Below are positions 25,495 to 34,776 of a stretch of DNA of 64,000 bases, in pieces (the stretch's first letter is position 1; each line of letters opens with the position of its first letter). Under the pieces are notes generated by a model. The model was not told the DNA's origin. It did no database searches and saw only the letters and a program-made list of their open reading frames with translations. The DNA comes from Gracilinema caldarium (GTDB lineage Bacteria; Spirochaetota; Spirochaetia; Treponematales; Breznakiellaceae): assembly GCF_029265695.1 (NCBI RefSeq), contig NZ_JAJUHW010000001.1, positions 112,992 through 176,991 on the forward strand, read 5' to 3'. A program made the position numbers and the translations under genes.

Positions 25495-26976
25495 ATGTAT
25501 ATAGCCTTACTTCATTATCACCTGCTCCGGGGTGGCGTTTCTTCTGTGATACGTCATCAAGCTGCGCTGCTTAAAAAGGCAGGATACCAGGTCCTGCTGA
25601 TTACCGGAGAGAGCCCCTCTGAAACGGGCGAAATTCCTGTTGCCCTCGTACCGCTCCTTGCCTATGATGTGGTCCGTTCCGAAAGGACGGGAGCATTGCC
25701 CTCCGAAGAAAACCCTCACACCCTCGCCCAGGGGATTCTCGATGCCATGCAAAAGCAGTGGGGACGGACTGCGGACATACTTCATGTACATAATCCGCTT
25801 TTACGGAAAAACTCTTTACTTTTGCCTGCCTTGGAAGATCTCCAAAAAGAGGGACTGAACTTGCTTTTGCATAACCATGATTTTGCCGAAGATTTCAGGC
25901 CCGATGTGTATACGGCGGATCAGAATTATCCAGCTAACTGCCACTACGGTGTTATTAATCGCAGGGATTATTCGTTTCTCCATCGTTCAGGATTGCAGAA
26001 GGAAGGCCTCCATCTCTTGCCCAATGCGGTAGCTCCTTTGCAATGGACAGGGGAACTTAAACGACATCGTTTTGTATATCCTGTCCGGGCCATACGGCGC
26101 AAAAACCTGGGTGAAGCCCTGCTCTTGTCCCTTTTCATCCCGCAAGGAACCACCGTTGCCGTTACCCTGCCTCCTGCTCCAACCAGCCCCGACCAGCCCT
26201 ACTACCAATTCTGGAAACACTTGGCCCAGGACTTGCATCTCCCGGTAGAATTTGAAATAGGACTTAAGGAACCGATACAGGATATTATGGGGAGCGCCCA
26301 AGCGGCATTGACCACATCGGTAAAAGAAGGCTTTGGTTTTTCATTCCTAGAGCCCTGGACCGCGGATGTTCCGGTCATTGGCCGCCGTATTGCCTATATT
26401 TGCACCGATTTTGAACGGGACGGAATTAGCTTTCCCCACCTGTATGATTCTCTTGATATCCCCATGGCATACCTGTCGCCGCCTCTGCTCCGTAAAAAAT
26501 TAGAGCAGGCGCTGGTAGAAACCTATGAAGCATACCATCTTGACCTGGAACCTCATACGCTCAAAACCTTAACGGACGACATTTTTTCCCGGGAAGTTTT
26601 TGATTTTGGAAAACTGGATGAGGAACTCCAGATGGATATCATCAAAATGGTCGCTTCAAATTCTATCGCCCGTCAGGATATTATTGATGTGAATCCCTTT
26701 TTAGAAAGCCTTTGCAGCTGGGATATCAGTGACCATGATGATATTGTACAAACCAACAAGGAGCTCGTACTGCTCCACTACAGTATGGAACATGCCCTGA
26801 ACCAGCTCCAAATGGCTTATACCAGGGTCACCAGTCTTAAGGTCCAGCATAGGGTCTCAAAAACGGTGCTGTTGGATTTGTTTTTGGATCCCCTTAAGCT
26901 CTATCCAGTCGGCATTTCCCGAAAAAGTCCCTCTAACTTAACTCAGCAATCCAAATGGGGAGCCGGTTCCCGATGA
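25495..26976 (+). CDS. Group 1-type glycosyltransferase (GT-B fold)
   Basis: A 493-residue predicted cytoplasmic glycosyltransferase. The N-terminal Rossmann domain has a glycine-rich entry (HYHLLRGGVSSVIRHQAALL), typical of GT4-like enzymes that sense and add sugars. The C-terminal domain has the donor-site block TTSVKEGFGFSFLEPW, with the E-x7-E-like glutamates. Residues 370-493 form an extra helical tail. Substrate unknown. It is coupled to a HAD hydrolase by an ATGA overlap, suggesting joint work on a sugar or sugar phosphate (inference). Confidence 0.78.
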   Translation: MYIALLHYHLLRGGVSSVIRHQAALLKKAGYQVLLITGESPSETGEIPVALVPLLAYDVVRSERTGALPSEENPHTLAQGILDAMQKQWGRTADILHVHNPLLRKNSLLLPALEDLQKEGLNLLLHNHDFAEDFRPDVYTADQNYPANCHYGVINRRDYSFLHRSGLQKEGLHLLPNAVAPLQWTGELKRHRFVYPVRAIRRKNLGEALLLSLFIPQGTTVAVTLPPAPTSPDQPYYQFWKHLAQDLHLPVEFEIGLKEPIQDIMGSAQAALTTSVKEGFGFSFLEPWTADVPVIGRRIAYICTDFERDGISFPHLYDSLDIPMAYLSPPLLRKKLEQALVETYEAYHLDLEPHTLKTLTDDIFSREVFDFGKLDEELQMDIIKMVASNSIARQDIIDVNPFLESLCSWDISDHDDIVQTNKELVLLHYSMEHALNQLQMAYTRVTSLKVQHRVSKTVLLDLFLDPLKLYPVGISRKSPSNLTQQSKWGAGSR

Positions 26977-27869
26977 ACAGTTCATCCCTGAGTCCTGATC
27001 TGGAGGCAAAACTCCTCGACTTGATCCGCCGCAGTACTTCTACTCAAACCGTGCTGAAGCCGGAAAAACTTCCTGACCGCTTACAGGCTCTCCGTTCAAG
27101 CGCTTTCGTTCGTACGAAACAACGTCCCCTCTCTGGTATTAGGGTTGTTTTGTTTGATATATACGGAACCCTGTTTTCTTCCCGGGCGGGGGATATAGGG
27201 ACTGAAGTAACTGTAAACCGTGCTGCCCCAGCTGGGAGCGGCGATGTACAGGCAGCGTCCTATTTCCAGCGTGCAGTCTTTGAGAGGCATCTCGAACTTT
27301 TTGCTGAGACCCCCTATCCAGAGGTGCAGGTTGATGAAATCTGGGCCTCTTATCCTGGCCGTCCTCAGAATATAACAAGTTTTGAATATGCCCTCCGTTA
27401 CGAACTTGACCATAATCCCGCTTTTCCCATGCCGGGAGCCCTGGACTGTATTCAGCAGCTCCGGGAAGTCGGGCTCCCCTTGGGTATAGTTTCCAACGCG
27501 CAGTTTTATACGCCCCTCTTATTCAAAGCTTTTTTTAGCGCAGCTCCGGAACAACTGGGTTTTTCGGAGGTCCTTATTGCCTATTCATACCATTTTGGCC
27601 GGGCAAAACCAGCTCCTGAGCTGTTTGAGCCCGTTCTTTCATCACTAAAAAAACAGGGCTATCAGATTGATGAATGTCTCTATGTAGGTAACGACATGCT
27701 CAACGATGTGTATGGCGCAAAAAATGTGGGTATGCGTGCAGCCCTGTTTGCGGGAGACCGAAATTCCTTGAGACTGCGGGAAGATAATCCTCTCTGCAGG
27801 GATCTGCTTCCAGACCTGGTACTTGAATCCCTTTCGGATTTACCCGCTTGCCTGTCGCAAGCCTTGTAG
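26973..27869 (+). CDS. HAD-superfamily hydrolase
   Basis: A 298-residue phosphatase-like protein. Motif I FDIYGTL (nucleophile Asp62), motif II IVSNAQ, motif III Lys in GRAKPAPELF and motif IV VGNDMLNDVYGA are intact, and an alpha-helical cap lies between I and II. The second Asp of motif I is replaced by Tyr (DIYGT rather than DxDGT), which occurs in some HAD groups. An N-terminal 50-residue extension is unassigned. ATG 26973 overlaps the glycosyltransferase stop. Confidence 0.82.
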   Translation: MNSSSLSPDLEAKLLDLIRRSTSTQTVLKPEKLPDRLQALRSSAFVRTKQRPLSGIRVVLFDIYGTLFSSRAGDIGTEVTVNRAAPAGSGDVQAASYFQRAVFERHLELFAETPYPEVQVDEIWASYPGRPQNITSFEYALRYELDHNPAFPMPGALDCIQQLREVGLPLGIVSNAQFYTPLLFKAFFSAAPEQLGFSEVLIAYSYHFGRAKPAPELFEPVLSSLKKQGYQIDECLYVGNDMLNDVYGAKNVGMRAALFAGDRNSLRLREDNPLCRDLLPDLVLESLSDLPACLSQAL

Positions 27870-27923
27870 GCTTGGCTTATTTGGTTGGCAATAAACCTGG
27901 CGATAAACCTAAACTTTCGGTAA

Positions 27924-27929
27924 TATGGT
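27924..27929 (+). promoter_or_regulatory. -10 box 6 nt before Crp-like gene
   Basis: TATGGT ends 6 nt before the ATG at 27936, and the ATG has no ribosome site. The best -35 at 18-bp spacing (GCGATA) is poor. It fits the leaderless spacing seen at 1164, 21559 and 43870. Confidence 0.35.
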
Positions 27930-27935
27930 CTTGGT

Positions 27936-28610
27936 ATGCAAAAACAGGATTTACTGAGTTTTTCTGTTTCTTCCCTCTGCCGCGGTATGGATGTGCTTGT
28001 TCTCCGGGATATGCTCGAAGCAGTCTCCTACCGGATAATTTCAAAGCAAAAGGAGTCTGTGGTACTTTCTGCGGGGAGCCGCTACAACGAACTTCATATT
28101 CTTTTAGAAGGTTCAGTACAAGCAGTTATGGACCATGAGAATGGTAAGTCTGTTCTTATAGAAAGCATTGAAGCGCCAGACCCGATCGCTCCCGCCATAC
28201 TCTTTGCTCCCCGGCAGGTTTTGCCCGTAACAGTCCTCGCTGAATCGGACTGCAGAATTCTCGTACTACCCCTGGAGACAGTTCTGGATCTCTGCCAGAA
28301 AAACCGCCGCTTTCTTATTAACTTTCTCACCGAAATTGGCGGAAAACTATCCCTCTTTGCAGAAAAATTCAAGCTTCTTGAATTTTCAAGTCTTCGCAGG
28401 CGTATTGCGGTTTTTCTCTCAGATCGTTTGGAACAGGGTACTTACACCCTGCCGTTTCCTAAGGAAAAACTTGCTGAATACCTTTCCGTAGCCCGGCCTA
28501 GCCTTTCCCGGGAACTATCTGAAATGGTGAGCGAAGGAATATTGAAAATCGACGGCAGAACTATTACTGTCTTAAATCAAGAAAAATTTAAAACCCTTCT
28601 TATGGAGTAG
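27936..28610 (+). CDS. Crp/Fnr-family transcription regulator
   Basis: A 224-residue regulator. The N-terminal cyclic-nucleotide-binding-like beta barrel (about 1-120) is followed by a long dimer helix and a C-terminal winged helix (about 150-224) with LAEYLSVARPSLSRELSEM as the recognition region. The Fnr-type iron-sulfur cysteines are absent, and no clear cAMP-site arginine pattern is seen, so the ligand is unknown. It is followed closely by a membrane protein gene (5 bp gap) and may share a transcript with it. Confidence 0.88.
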   Translation: MQKQDLLSFSVSSLCRGMDVLVLRDMLEAVSYRIISKQKESVVLSAGSRYNELHILLEGSVQAVMDHENGKSVLIESIEAPDPIAPAILFAPRQVLPVTVLAESDCRILVLPLETVLDLCQKNRRFLINFLTEIGGKLSLFAEKFKLLEFSSLRRRIAVFLSDRLEQGTYTLPFPKEKLAEYLSVARPSLSRELSEMVSEGILKIDGRTITVLNQEKFKTLLME

Positions 28611-28615
28611 ACCTT

Positions 28616-29209
28616 ATGAAACAGAAAAAACCAAAAACTCGGCTTGAGCGCTTTTTATCTCAACTCATACTTTTCTGTATTGCTGTTATGCTCATAGTAT
28701 CGGTGCTGGCTTTTATCCAAGCCACCTTGCATCCCCTTGATCCAGTGGTATCCAAAGCTGAAGTAACCCTCACAATTCTGGATAAAACACTGAGCAGTTC
28801 TCTCTTTTCAGGCGTTTCCCTGGGTACCATTGTGGTCATCCTATCAATCCTTGCCCTGTCTATGGCAGGTAGAGGGGTGCATAGAAGACAATATATGGTC
28901 TCCTATTGGAGAGGTATTCTTTCATCGGGCATTTTCTTTTTATCCGATGCTTTTTACCGCTATGTCCGTTCTCGAGGTTTATTATACTATTCCGCATCGC
29001 TGGCTCTTTTTATTGCGGTAATGCTGATCCTGGTCGAAATAATTTCACGGTGGGGATCGGCTAGCGAAGAACGGGATCGGCGGACTGAACTGCTCGCGTC
29101 TATTGTGTCAGGCTTAAGTTTTGGACTGCTTGTGCAAGCATTTGAAGCCCTCTTTGCCCTGGCTAAAGAGAAAGTTCCCGATCTTCTCTCCCGATTTTCT
29201 TTTTTTTAA
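28616..29209 (+). CDS. Conserved-type membrane protein, unknown function
   Basis: I do not recognise this 197-residue protein. It shows four to five hydrophobic segments (about 20-42, 63-85, 100-118, 122-142 and 160-180) and a positively charged N-terminus. GGAG lies upstream, within the Crp-like gene's last codons. Its position directly behind a Crp-like gene suggests shared transcription. Confidence 0.6.
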   Translation: MKQKKPKTRLERFLSQLILFCIAVMLIVSVLAFIQATLHPLDPVVSKAEVTLTILDKTLSSSLFSGVSLGTIVVILSILALSMAGRGVHRRQYMVSYWRGILSSGIFFLSDAFYRYVRSRGLLYYSASLALFIAVMLILVEIISRWGSASEERDRRTELLASIVSGLSFGLLVQAFEALFALAKEKVPDLLSRFSFF

Positions 29210-29246
29210 GATGAACCCATGATACAATGGCGACAGGAGCGAGGAA

Positions 29247-30179
29247 ATGAAAAAAGTAATAAGCATTGTATGGTGTATTGTTTCTCTGAACATACCTCTT
29301 TTTGGCTTTGAGGGTTTTTCTAATGATCCTGGGTCTCATATGGCAAGTCTTTCTCAGGCTTTGCAAAAAACGTATGTAGCAAAGGCAGGCAATACCGCAT
29401 TAAAATTTACCATGCCAGTATGGGGGCTTAAAACCTATACCTGGGACCATTATTATGCAGCAGATCTCATGGCTGATGCGAGCAGAGACATAGATTCATT
29501 TTATTTCGGTCCCCTTTATCCCCATGCCCAGACTCCATCATTTTCCTATACAAAGGCTCTATCTCCCCGGGAATTACGATCGATAGAAGCCAAAGCTTTA
29601 TTAGACTATCTCCAGTTTATGGATGGCTGGTTTATACGGCTCCGGAGCCTTTTTGCTTCAGCCCAGTCTGATGTGAAAAAAGAGCGGGATGCCCTCTATT
29701 TGCTGGGAGTTATTATCCACTCCTATCAAGATCTATGGGCTCATTATGGCATTACCAACGAAATGCACCGGGCCTTGCTTAAGCATCGGGGCATAGATGT
29801 GGACCGGGATCCAAAGCGGATTGCTATTATGGAGCACAAGCTCGAAGGTTTTGTGACCAATTTACCCGGCCTTTTAGGTACTCCCGCGGGAGAAATCTTT
29901 GTTTCCCTCATTAAATCTGATCAAGAATATGTGCCGCCCACCATTGGAGAACGGAAAAAACTGCTTGGCCGCGGACGGGATATATTTTTGGAAGGCATTA
30001 ACTATGTGGTCTTTACTTCCGATACGGATAAAAGTCTAACTTATCTAGAACAGATTCAGTGGGACGCGGAAACACTGGACAAAATAGTGCAGAATCCTGA
30101 AGCGTTGCATCAAGCTGCATCCCAAAAATCTCCTGACGCCCTCATTTCATTTTTAGAAATTTGGGGCTATCAGTTTTAA
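29247..30179 (+). CDS. Exported helical protein with zinc phospholipase C/S1-P1-like motif
   Basis: A 310-residue protein with an N-terminal signal peptide (about 1-20). The segment IIHSYQDLWAHYG has H158, D162 and H166, resembling the metal-binding helix of zinc-dependent phospholipase C and S1/P1 nucleases. H31, D67 and H68 could supply further ligands. The family match is from motif only, so a phosphodiesterase role in the periplasm is tentative. AGGAGCGAGG precedes the ATG. Confidence 0.5.
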   Translation: MKKVISIVWCIVSLNIPLFGFEGFSNDPGSHMASLSQALQKTYVAKAGNTALKFTMPVWGLKTYTWDHYYAADLMADASRDIDSFYFGPLYPHAQTPSFSYTKALSPRELRSIEAKALLDYLQFMDGWFIRLRSLFASAQSDVKKERDALYLLGVIIHSYQDLWAHYGITNEMHRALLKHRGIDVDRDPKRIAIMEHKLEGFVTNLPGLLGTPAGEIFVSLIKSDQEYVPPTIGERKKLLGRGRDIFLEGINYVVFTSDTDKSLTYLEQIQWDAETLDKIVQNPEALHQAASQKSPDALISFLEIWGYQF

Positions 30180-30215
30180 TGTGCTTAGAGTGATCTTTAT
30201 CGAGGGCCAGTGCGG

Positions 30216-30434
30216 ATGAATTTGCAGGAACTACTCCAATTGTTACCCCAGGTACTCACTTCCTGGGAAGTTTGGGCTGTTACCGTTGTACTTGTTTTAT
30301 ATTTTTTTCTGGTATTTTATGTTGCCCGCCTGTATAGCAAGCCCAAGTCCTTTTCCATGATTGCCCCGCCTAAAAAGCCAGCACCGGAAAAGGGTAAAAA
30401 AGCAGCGGCAGAAGAACCGGAAGTTGAAGGCTGA
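30216..30434 (+). CDS. Small single-span membrane protein
   Basis: A 72-residue protein. One membrane helix (about 18-40) is followed by a Lys/Pro/Ala/Glu-rich cytoplasmic tail. GTG 30210 is an alternative start; ATG 30216 is better spaced from GAGGG. Function not recognised. It ends 15 bp before the convergent recQ stop. Confidence 0.55.
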   Translation: MNLQELLQLLPQVLTSWEVWAVTVVLVLYFFLVFYVARLYSKPKSFSMIAPPKKPAPEKGKKAAAEEPEVEG

Positions 30435-30448
30435 AGCGAACTTTCGCA

Positions 30449-31945
30449 TCAGCTTAATACTTTATTCCACAGGGGGCAGCGGCTTTCTTTAAGTTTCCCC
30501 CTTGCAAGCAACGTGCTCAGGGCCTTCCGGGCTTCTTCTCGGGATAAATCGAGACGCTCTTGGTTAGCAATAAAGTCTGCCGCTTCGGCTAATGTAAAAC
30601 GCCGGGGACTTTGTTTTATTAAGGTCTGCAGCACCGCTTCTTCCCGCCATGACCCTGATGCTCTCCCAAGACACTCATCGCAGGAACTCTCATCGCCTGT
30701 GCAGTTTGCCTGTATCATTTCATCGCTTTTTCCTTCCAAGAGCGAAAGCAAGAGCCTCCGCCTGCAGCGGCCTCTGCTGCTGCCGTACAGAGCCATAGCT
30801 CCGCTGCGCAGCTCGTCTTCAGGTCCCCAGAGGAGAATAGCTGTAGCATTCTGCCCATCCCTGCCAGCTCGGCCAGCCTCCTGGATATAGGCTTCCACCA
30901 GGCTGGGACAGTCAAAATGGATAACCGAGCGGATGTCGCTTTTATCTACCCCAAGGCCGTAGGCACAGGTCGCCACCAATATGCCCTTTTTGCTGGAGAA
31001 AAACCATGTTTCCACTTTATCCTTTTCCTGCCGTTCAAGTCCCGCATGATAAAAGTAAATCTCCTGAGTTTTCAGGTCGTAGCGAAGCGCCTGGGCAAGC
31101 TGTTCTGTCCGTGACCGGGAACTGCAAAACACGATGGCCGGCCGGGGGATATGGGCTAAAAGGGAGCGCAGGGCAGCTTCTTTTACGAGGCTTCGGACCA
31201 GTCGGTAACTGATATTGGGCCGGTCCGGGTCCCCCATTACCAGGTGGACCGCTTGGTCACCAAAAATGTAGTGCCGGATTTTATCAAGTACCGCAGGGCT
31301 TGCGGTGGCGGTAAAGGCCGTCACCAAGGGTGGGTTCAGTTCAGATATGATATTTCCCAGTTCAAGGTATGCCGGCCGGAAGGTCTCGCCCCATTGGCTT
31401 ACGCAATGGGCCTCATCAATGACCACATGGGCAATCTGGGCACTTTTAAGGAGGGCCCTTACCGGCTGCCCAGCAAGCACCTCAGGATTGGCGATGATAA
31501 AGGTGTTCTCCGGTTCCTGTAGCAATGCTGCGAGGTCTGCCCGTTCCTCTGTGCTTTGGCCTCCCCTGATAAGGGCCACCCGGGCTCCCTGTTCTTTAAG
31601 CCGCCGGGCCTGGTCCGCCATGAGGGCTAAAATTGGAAATATTACCAATGTTGGCCGGGCAATAATACGGGCAGGAAGCTGAAAGCAGAGGGATTTTCCA
31701 GCTCCGGTGGGCAGAATGACAATTTGTTTGCCAAAACCTTTCCAGGTATCTTCGTCACTGTCCGGAGCTGTTTCATCAATCTTGCTTTCCTCAGGCTCAA
31801 GGATCTCCATCGGTATGGAAGCAGAACGGGCCGCCTCAAGTATATTGGCAATAACAAGCCTCTGGTACGGATAGAGGTACTGCAGTCCCGCCGCTGTAAG
31901 ACCCGCAGCGATCAGTTTTTCTATGGAGATAAAATCTTTAGACAT
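30449..31945 (-). CDS. recQ: RecQ-type ATP-dependent DNA helicase
   Basis: A 498-residue superfamily 2 helicase acting in recombination and fork repair. Motif 0-like YPYQRLVI, motif I LPTGAGKSLCFQLP, motif II DEAHCVSQWG, and motif VI EAGRAGRDGQ are present. A four-Cys zinc-binding region follows (NCTGDESSCDECLG). No HRDC domain is visible; the tail instead has a short winged-helix-like region. An inserted acidic segment near residue 50 lies between motif 0 and motif I. ATG 31945, or possibly TTG 31951, follows AGGAAGGA. Confidence 0.88.
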   Translation of the reverse strand: MSKDFISIEKLIAAGLTAAGLQYLYPYQRLVIANILEAARSASIPMEILEPEESKIDETAPDSDEDTWKGFGKQIVILPTGAGKSLCFQLPARIIARPTLVIFPILALMADQARRLKEQGARVALIRGGQSTEERADLAALLQEPENTFIIANPEVLAGQPVRALLKSAQIAHVVIDEAHCVSQWGETFRPAYLELGNIISELNPPLVTAFTATASPAVLDKIRHYIFGDQAVHLVMGDPDRPNISYRLVRSLVKEAALRSLLAHIPRPAIVFCSSRSRTEQLAQALRYDLKTQEIYFYHAGLERQEKDKVETWFFSSKKGILVATCAYGLGVDKSDIRSVIHFDCPSLVEAYIQEAGRAGRDGQNATAILLWGPEDELRSGAMALYGSSRGRCRRRLLLSLLEGKSDEMIQANCTGDESSCDECLGRASGSWREEAVLQTLIKQSPRRFTLAEAADFIANQERLDLSREEARKALSTLLARGKLKESRCPLWNKVLS

Positions 31946-32054
31946 AACCAAAATCCTTCCTGTGCTGAAAAAACCTGTCCCGCAAGCTCATTTGAGCATA
32001 ATACCCGCTAGACATGAATAGGCTGCATATAGTACTATCCGTTATCATATTTTT

Positions 32055-32080
32055 GCGTTAATCCCGCAGTCAGCGTTAAT
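32055..32080 (+). repeat. Direct repeat in recQ/DEAD-box intergenic region
   Basis: Two copies of GCGTTAAT, 18 bp apart start to start, in the 207-bp gap between divergent recQ and the DEAD-box gene. No convincing sigma-70 promoter for the helicase was found here. The repeat may be chance. Confidence 0.3.
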
Positions 32081-32152
32081 AGTCCTGTAAATCCTACTAC
32101 CGTTCTATTGGCCTACCCAGCGCTCAGTCGGGAATTTGCGCCAAGGACGTAC

Positions 32153-33964
32153 ATGACAACGACACAAAACCTCTCTTTCGACGATTTCGGCTTGTCCGAA
32201 CGGGTGCTCTCTGCCGTCAAGGCAAAGGGCTTTATTGCTCCCAGCTCAATCCAGGCCCTGGCTCTGCCCCGGCTTTTGGCTGATGAGGGCCACCTGATTG
32301 CTAAAGCCAGGACCGGCACCGGCAAAACCGCCGCCTTCGGTATCCCCCTGGTCGAGCGCCTCGCATCCCCCTCTCAAAAACCCCGGGCTCTCATTCTTAC
32401 CCCCACAAGGGAACTGGCGCTCCAGGTTGCCCAGGAAATCAAATCCCTCGCAGGCGGTCCCTTCCCGCGGATTGCAGCGGTTTACGGCGGCGCCTCCATC
32501 GGGCCCCAGCTCAGGGACCTGAGCCGCGGTGTGGAAATCGTAGTCGGAACCCCCGGCCGGGTCATGGACCATTTGGACCGGGGCTCCCTGGACCTGTCAG
32601 AAGTGGACTGGTTCATCCTGGACGAGGCCGACGAAATGCTCGACATGGGCTTTTTCGAAGATGTGGAGACTATCCTTTCCAAGACAAAGGCGGATCGACG
32701 GGTAGCCCTCTTCTCTGCCACCATGCCCGAGGCAATCCTGTCCCTGGTAAAACGCCATATCGGCCAGTTTGATATTGTGGAAGACCATGCATCCCAGGAA
32801 GAAAAACCTGCGGTAGACCAGTATTATCTCCTTTTGCGGAGAGAAGATAAGCTCGAAGCCCTCAGACGCATCATCGACGGGGCCGATGAATTTTACGGCC
32901 TCGTGTTCTGCGGAACCAAGGTAGAAACCGATGAACTGGCACGCCGCCTCGTGGAAAACGGCTACGCCGCCGAGGCAATTCATGGGGATCTGTCCCAGGA
33001 AGGCCGGGAACGCACCCTGCGCCGTTTTCGTTCTCGGATGACCACCATTCTTGTGGCCACCGACGTAGCAGCCCGGGGTATAGACGTAGAACGGCTTACC
33101 CATGTTATCAACTGGGATCTGCCGAACGACCGGGAAACCTATGTACACCGTATTGGCCGCACCGGCCGGGCGGGCCGCAGGGGGATCGCTATCAGTTTCG
33201 TGCTTCCCGCTTCCCGGGGCCGCATCACCCAGCTTTCAAGAAGCATGGAAAAAGCCCTGGGCTCTCCTATCCAGAAAATGCCGATTCCCTCGGTTCCAGC
33301 GGTGATGACCGCAAGCCAAAAGCGGGTCATCCAAAAAATACTCGCTGCGGTTCAGGTCCTCTCTGAACAAGCTGAAACAGAGGGCGAAGCGGTTCATATT
33401 GATGAAAAAACGGCCCTCAGCGCTGCCCTCTTTGCTCCTGGGGATCCCCGATCCCTCGTAGCTGAGGAGCTTATTAACACCCTCGGTGAACGGCGGGCCA
33501 TCGAGGCGTTGGTAGCCTCCGCCTACGGAAACGAGCTGGATCCTTCCCGCTATGGGCCGATTGTGGAAATTACCGATCGCCCGGTTCGCGGCAGCGACCG
33601 CAGCTTTGAGCGGGGGAGAAGTTCCGGCCGTTTCGGCGGCGATGCCCGGGATGGGAAAAGCGGCCGTATCCGGGAACGGAGCGACCGCGAAGGCTCGTAC
33701 CGGTCCGGTGAAGCGCCGCACCGGCGGGCGGCAGGCGACCGGGTCTATATCGGTATTGGCCGGCGGCACGGAGCTTCTGCCCGGGACGTGGCGGGGCTCC
33801 TCATGCGGGCAGGCGGTGTCCCCGGGCGCCTCGTGGATGCCATTGAGGTTCGGGACTACTGTGCCTATGCAACCCTGCCCCCCGAGGCCGCCCGCCGGGC
33901 CTACGACTTTGCAAAAAGAGACCCGGAACATCCGACCATAAAACCCGCGGGCAGCAGGAATTAA
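32153..33964 (+). CDS. DEAD-box RNA helicase, DbpA/DeaD type
   Basis: A 603-residue RNA helicase. It has the Q motif (FDDFGLSERVLSAVKAKGF), motif I ARTGTGKTAAFG, motif II DEADEMLDMGF, SAT, and motif VI HRIGRTGRAGR. A basic Arg/Gly/Ser-rich linker spans about 490-545, followed by a C-terminal DbpA-type RNA-binding domain (VYIGIGRRHGASARDVAGLL). Likely role: ribosome assembly or RNA remodelling. ATG 32153 after AAGGAC begins the Q motif; a longer upstream frame is less likely. Confidence 0.92.
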   Translation: MTTTQNLSFDDFGLSERVLSAVKAKGFIAPSSIQALALPRLLADEGHLIAKARTGTGKTAAFGIPLVERLASPSQKPRALILTPTRELALQVAQEIKSLAGGPFPRIAAVYGGASIGPQLRDLSRGVEIVVGTPGRVMDHLDRGSLDLSEVDWFILDEADEMLDMGFFEDVETILSKTKADRRVALFSATMPEAILSLVKRHIGQFDIVEDHASQEEKPAVDQYYLLLRREDKLEALRRIIDGADEFYGLVFCGTKVETDELARRLVENGYAAEAIHGDLSQEGRERTLRRFRSRMTTILVATDVAARGIDVERLTHVINWDLPNDRETYVHRIGRTGRAGRRGIAISFVLPASRGRITQLSRSMEKALGSPIQKMPIPSVPAVMTASQKRVIQKILAAVQVLSEQAETEGEAVHIDEKTALSAALFAPGDPRSLVAEELINTLGERRAIEALVASAYGNELDPSRYGPIVEITDRPVRGSDRSFERGRSSGRFGGDARDGKSGRIRERSDREGSYRSGEAPHRRAAGDRVYIGIGRRHGASARDVAGLLMRAGGVPGRLVDAIEVRDYCAYATLPPEAARRAYDFAKRDPEHPTIKPAGSRN

Positions 33965-33985
33965 TCAGGAATTAATAAAGCTGCG

Positions 33986-34018
33986 GGCTGTCGAAATGCA
34001 TCGGGCATTTCGGCAGCC
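33986..34018. terminator. Hairpin between convergent DEAD-box and LUD genes
   Basis: Stem GGCTG-t-CGAAATGC pairs with GCATTTCG-g-CAGCC (13 bp plus one mismatch) around a 5-nt loop. There is no immediate T-run on either strand. It may still terminate transcription from both sides. Confidence 0.5.
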
Positions 34019-34058
34019 TGTCGGACCTTGAAAATGCCCTGGCAGGTTTTTCTCTTTG

Positions 34059-34712
34059 TCAGAAGCCCAGGGAGGTCCCGACAACGATGACCGTAAAGTC
34101 AGAAAGGGACGGTTTCCTGCGCAGTACCTGGTAGGCCCTGCAGATACGGGTTTCCAGGGCACAATCCTGGCATATGCCGGTTTTAACGCAGGGGTTGGGC
34201 TTATCAAGCCGCTTGTTGTTCATCGGCGAAGTAATAGTTTCGATCCGTGCCTGGGCTTCTTCCAGATTCCGGACAATTTTATTGGTCCCTATCACAACCA
34301 CCGTTTTTTGGGGACCAAAGGTCAGGGCTGCCACACGGTTTCCATTTCCATCAACATTGACGATATATCCATCCAAAGTGACCGCGTTTGAGCTGGAAAT
34401 GAAGACATCGCAGGTAAGCTGGCTGCGTAAAATTTCCATTTTCTGTTCCGCACTGAGACCCGGAACGTTATGATCCAAAATGACAGCCCCCAGAGTCTTA
34501 GCCTTATCGGCGATACCCAGGGCTTTTATGGTCATCGATCCGCCAAAGCCGATACGCTTGCCTGCACCGATAAACTCCATGATCCGTTTTGCTGCTTCCT
34601 CCATGGTCGACACAAATTCGGCATCAAAGCCATTTTTCTGCAGCGCCTTTACCGCTGCAGCTCCGATTGTTTCATCTCTCCATGTTTCGACACCAGCTGT
34701 AACTGTTGACAT
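34059..34712 (-). CDS. LUD-domain protein (lactate-utilisation LutC/YkgG-like)
   Basis: A 217-residue single LUD domain (formerly DUF162). Typical blocks are RIGFGGSMTIKALGI, SSNAVTLDGYIVNVDGNGNR and VVVIGTNKIVRN. The C-terminal third has a cysteine set (CVKTGICQDCALETRIC) that could bind metal. No LutA or LutB partners are adjacent, so a lactate role is unproven. It is preceded by AGGAGG and divergent from a DHOD-like gene through overlapping promoters. Confidence 0.82.
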   Translation of the reverse strand: MSTVTAGVETWRDETIGAAAVKALQKNGFDAEFVSTMEEAAKRIMEFIGAGKRIGFGGSMTIKALGIADKAKTLGAVILDHNVPGLSAEQKMEILRSQLTCDVFISSSNAVTLDGYIVNVDGNGNRVAALTFGPQKTVVVIGTNKIVRNLEEAQARIETITSPMNNKRLDKPNPCVKTGICQDCALETRICRAYQVLRRKPSLSDFTVIVVGTSLGF

Positions 34713-34747
34713 GTCAGCCTCCTGTTTATTCTGTGATAGCAAAATTT

Positions 34748-34776
34748 ATTGTCGCACAGGTCCCGCTTCTTGCCAA
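34748..34776 (-). promoter_or_regulatory. LUD gene promoter, -35 shared with divergent promoter
   Basis: Minus strand: -35 TTGGCA (34776-34771), a 17-bp spacer, and -10 GACAAT (34753-34748). The -35 overlaps the plus-strand TTGCCA at 34770-34775. Confidence 0.45.

Noticed and set aside
32108-32152. Longer start for the DEAD-box helicase
   Set aside because: The Q-motif region begins just after ATG 32153, which has an AAGGAC site; the extra 15 residues look non-conserved.
31946-32152. tRNA or small RNA in the recQ/DEAD-box gap
   Set aside because: No cloverleaf, T-loop consensus or clear promoter-terminator pair is visible.
33600-33720. Arg/Gly/Ser-rich repeat in the helicase as a mobile or phase-variable repeat
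   Set aside because: The nucleotide sequence is not a tandem repeat; basic linkers are normal in DbpA/DeaD proteins.
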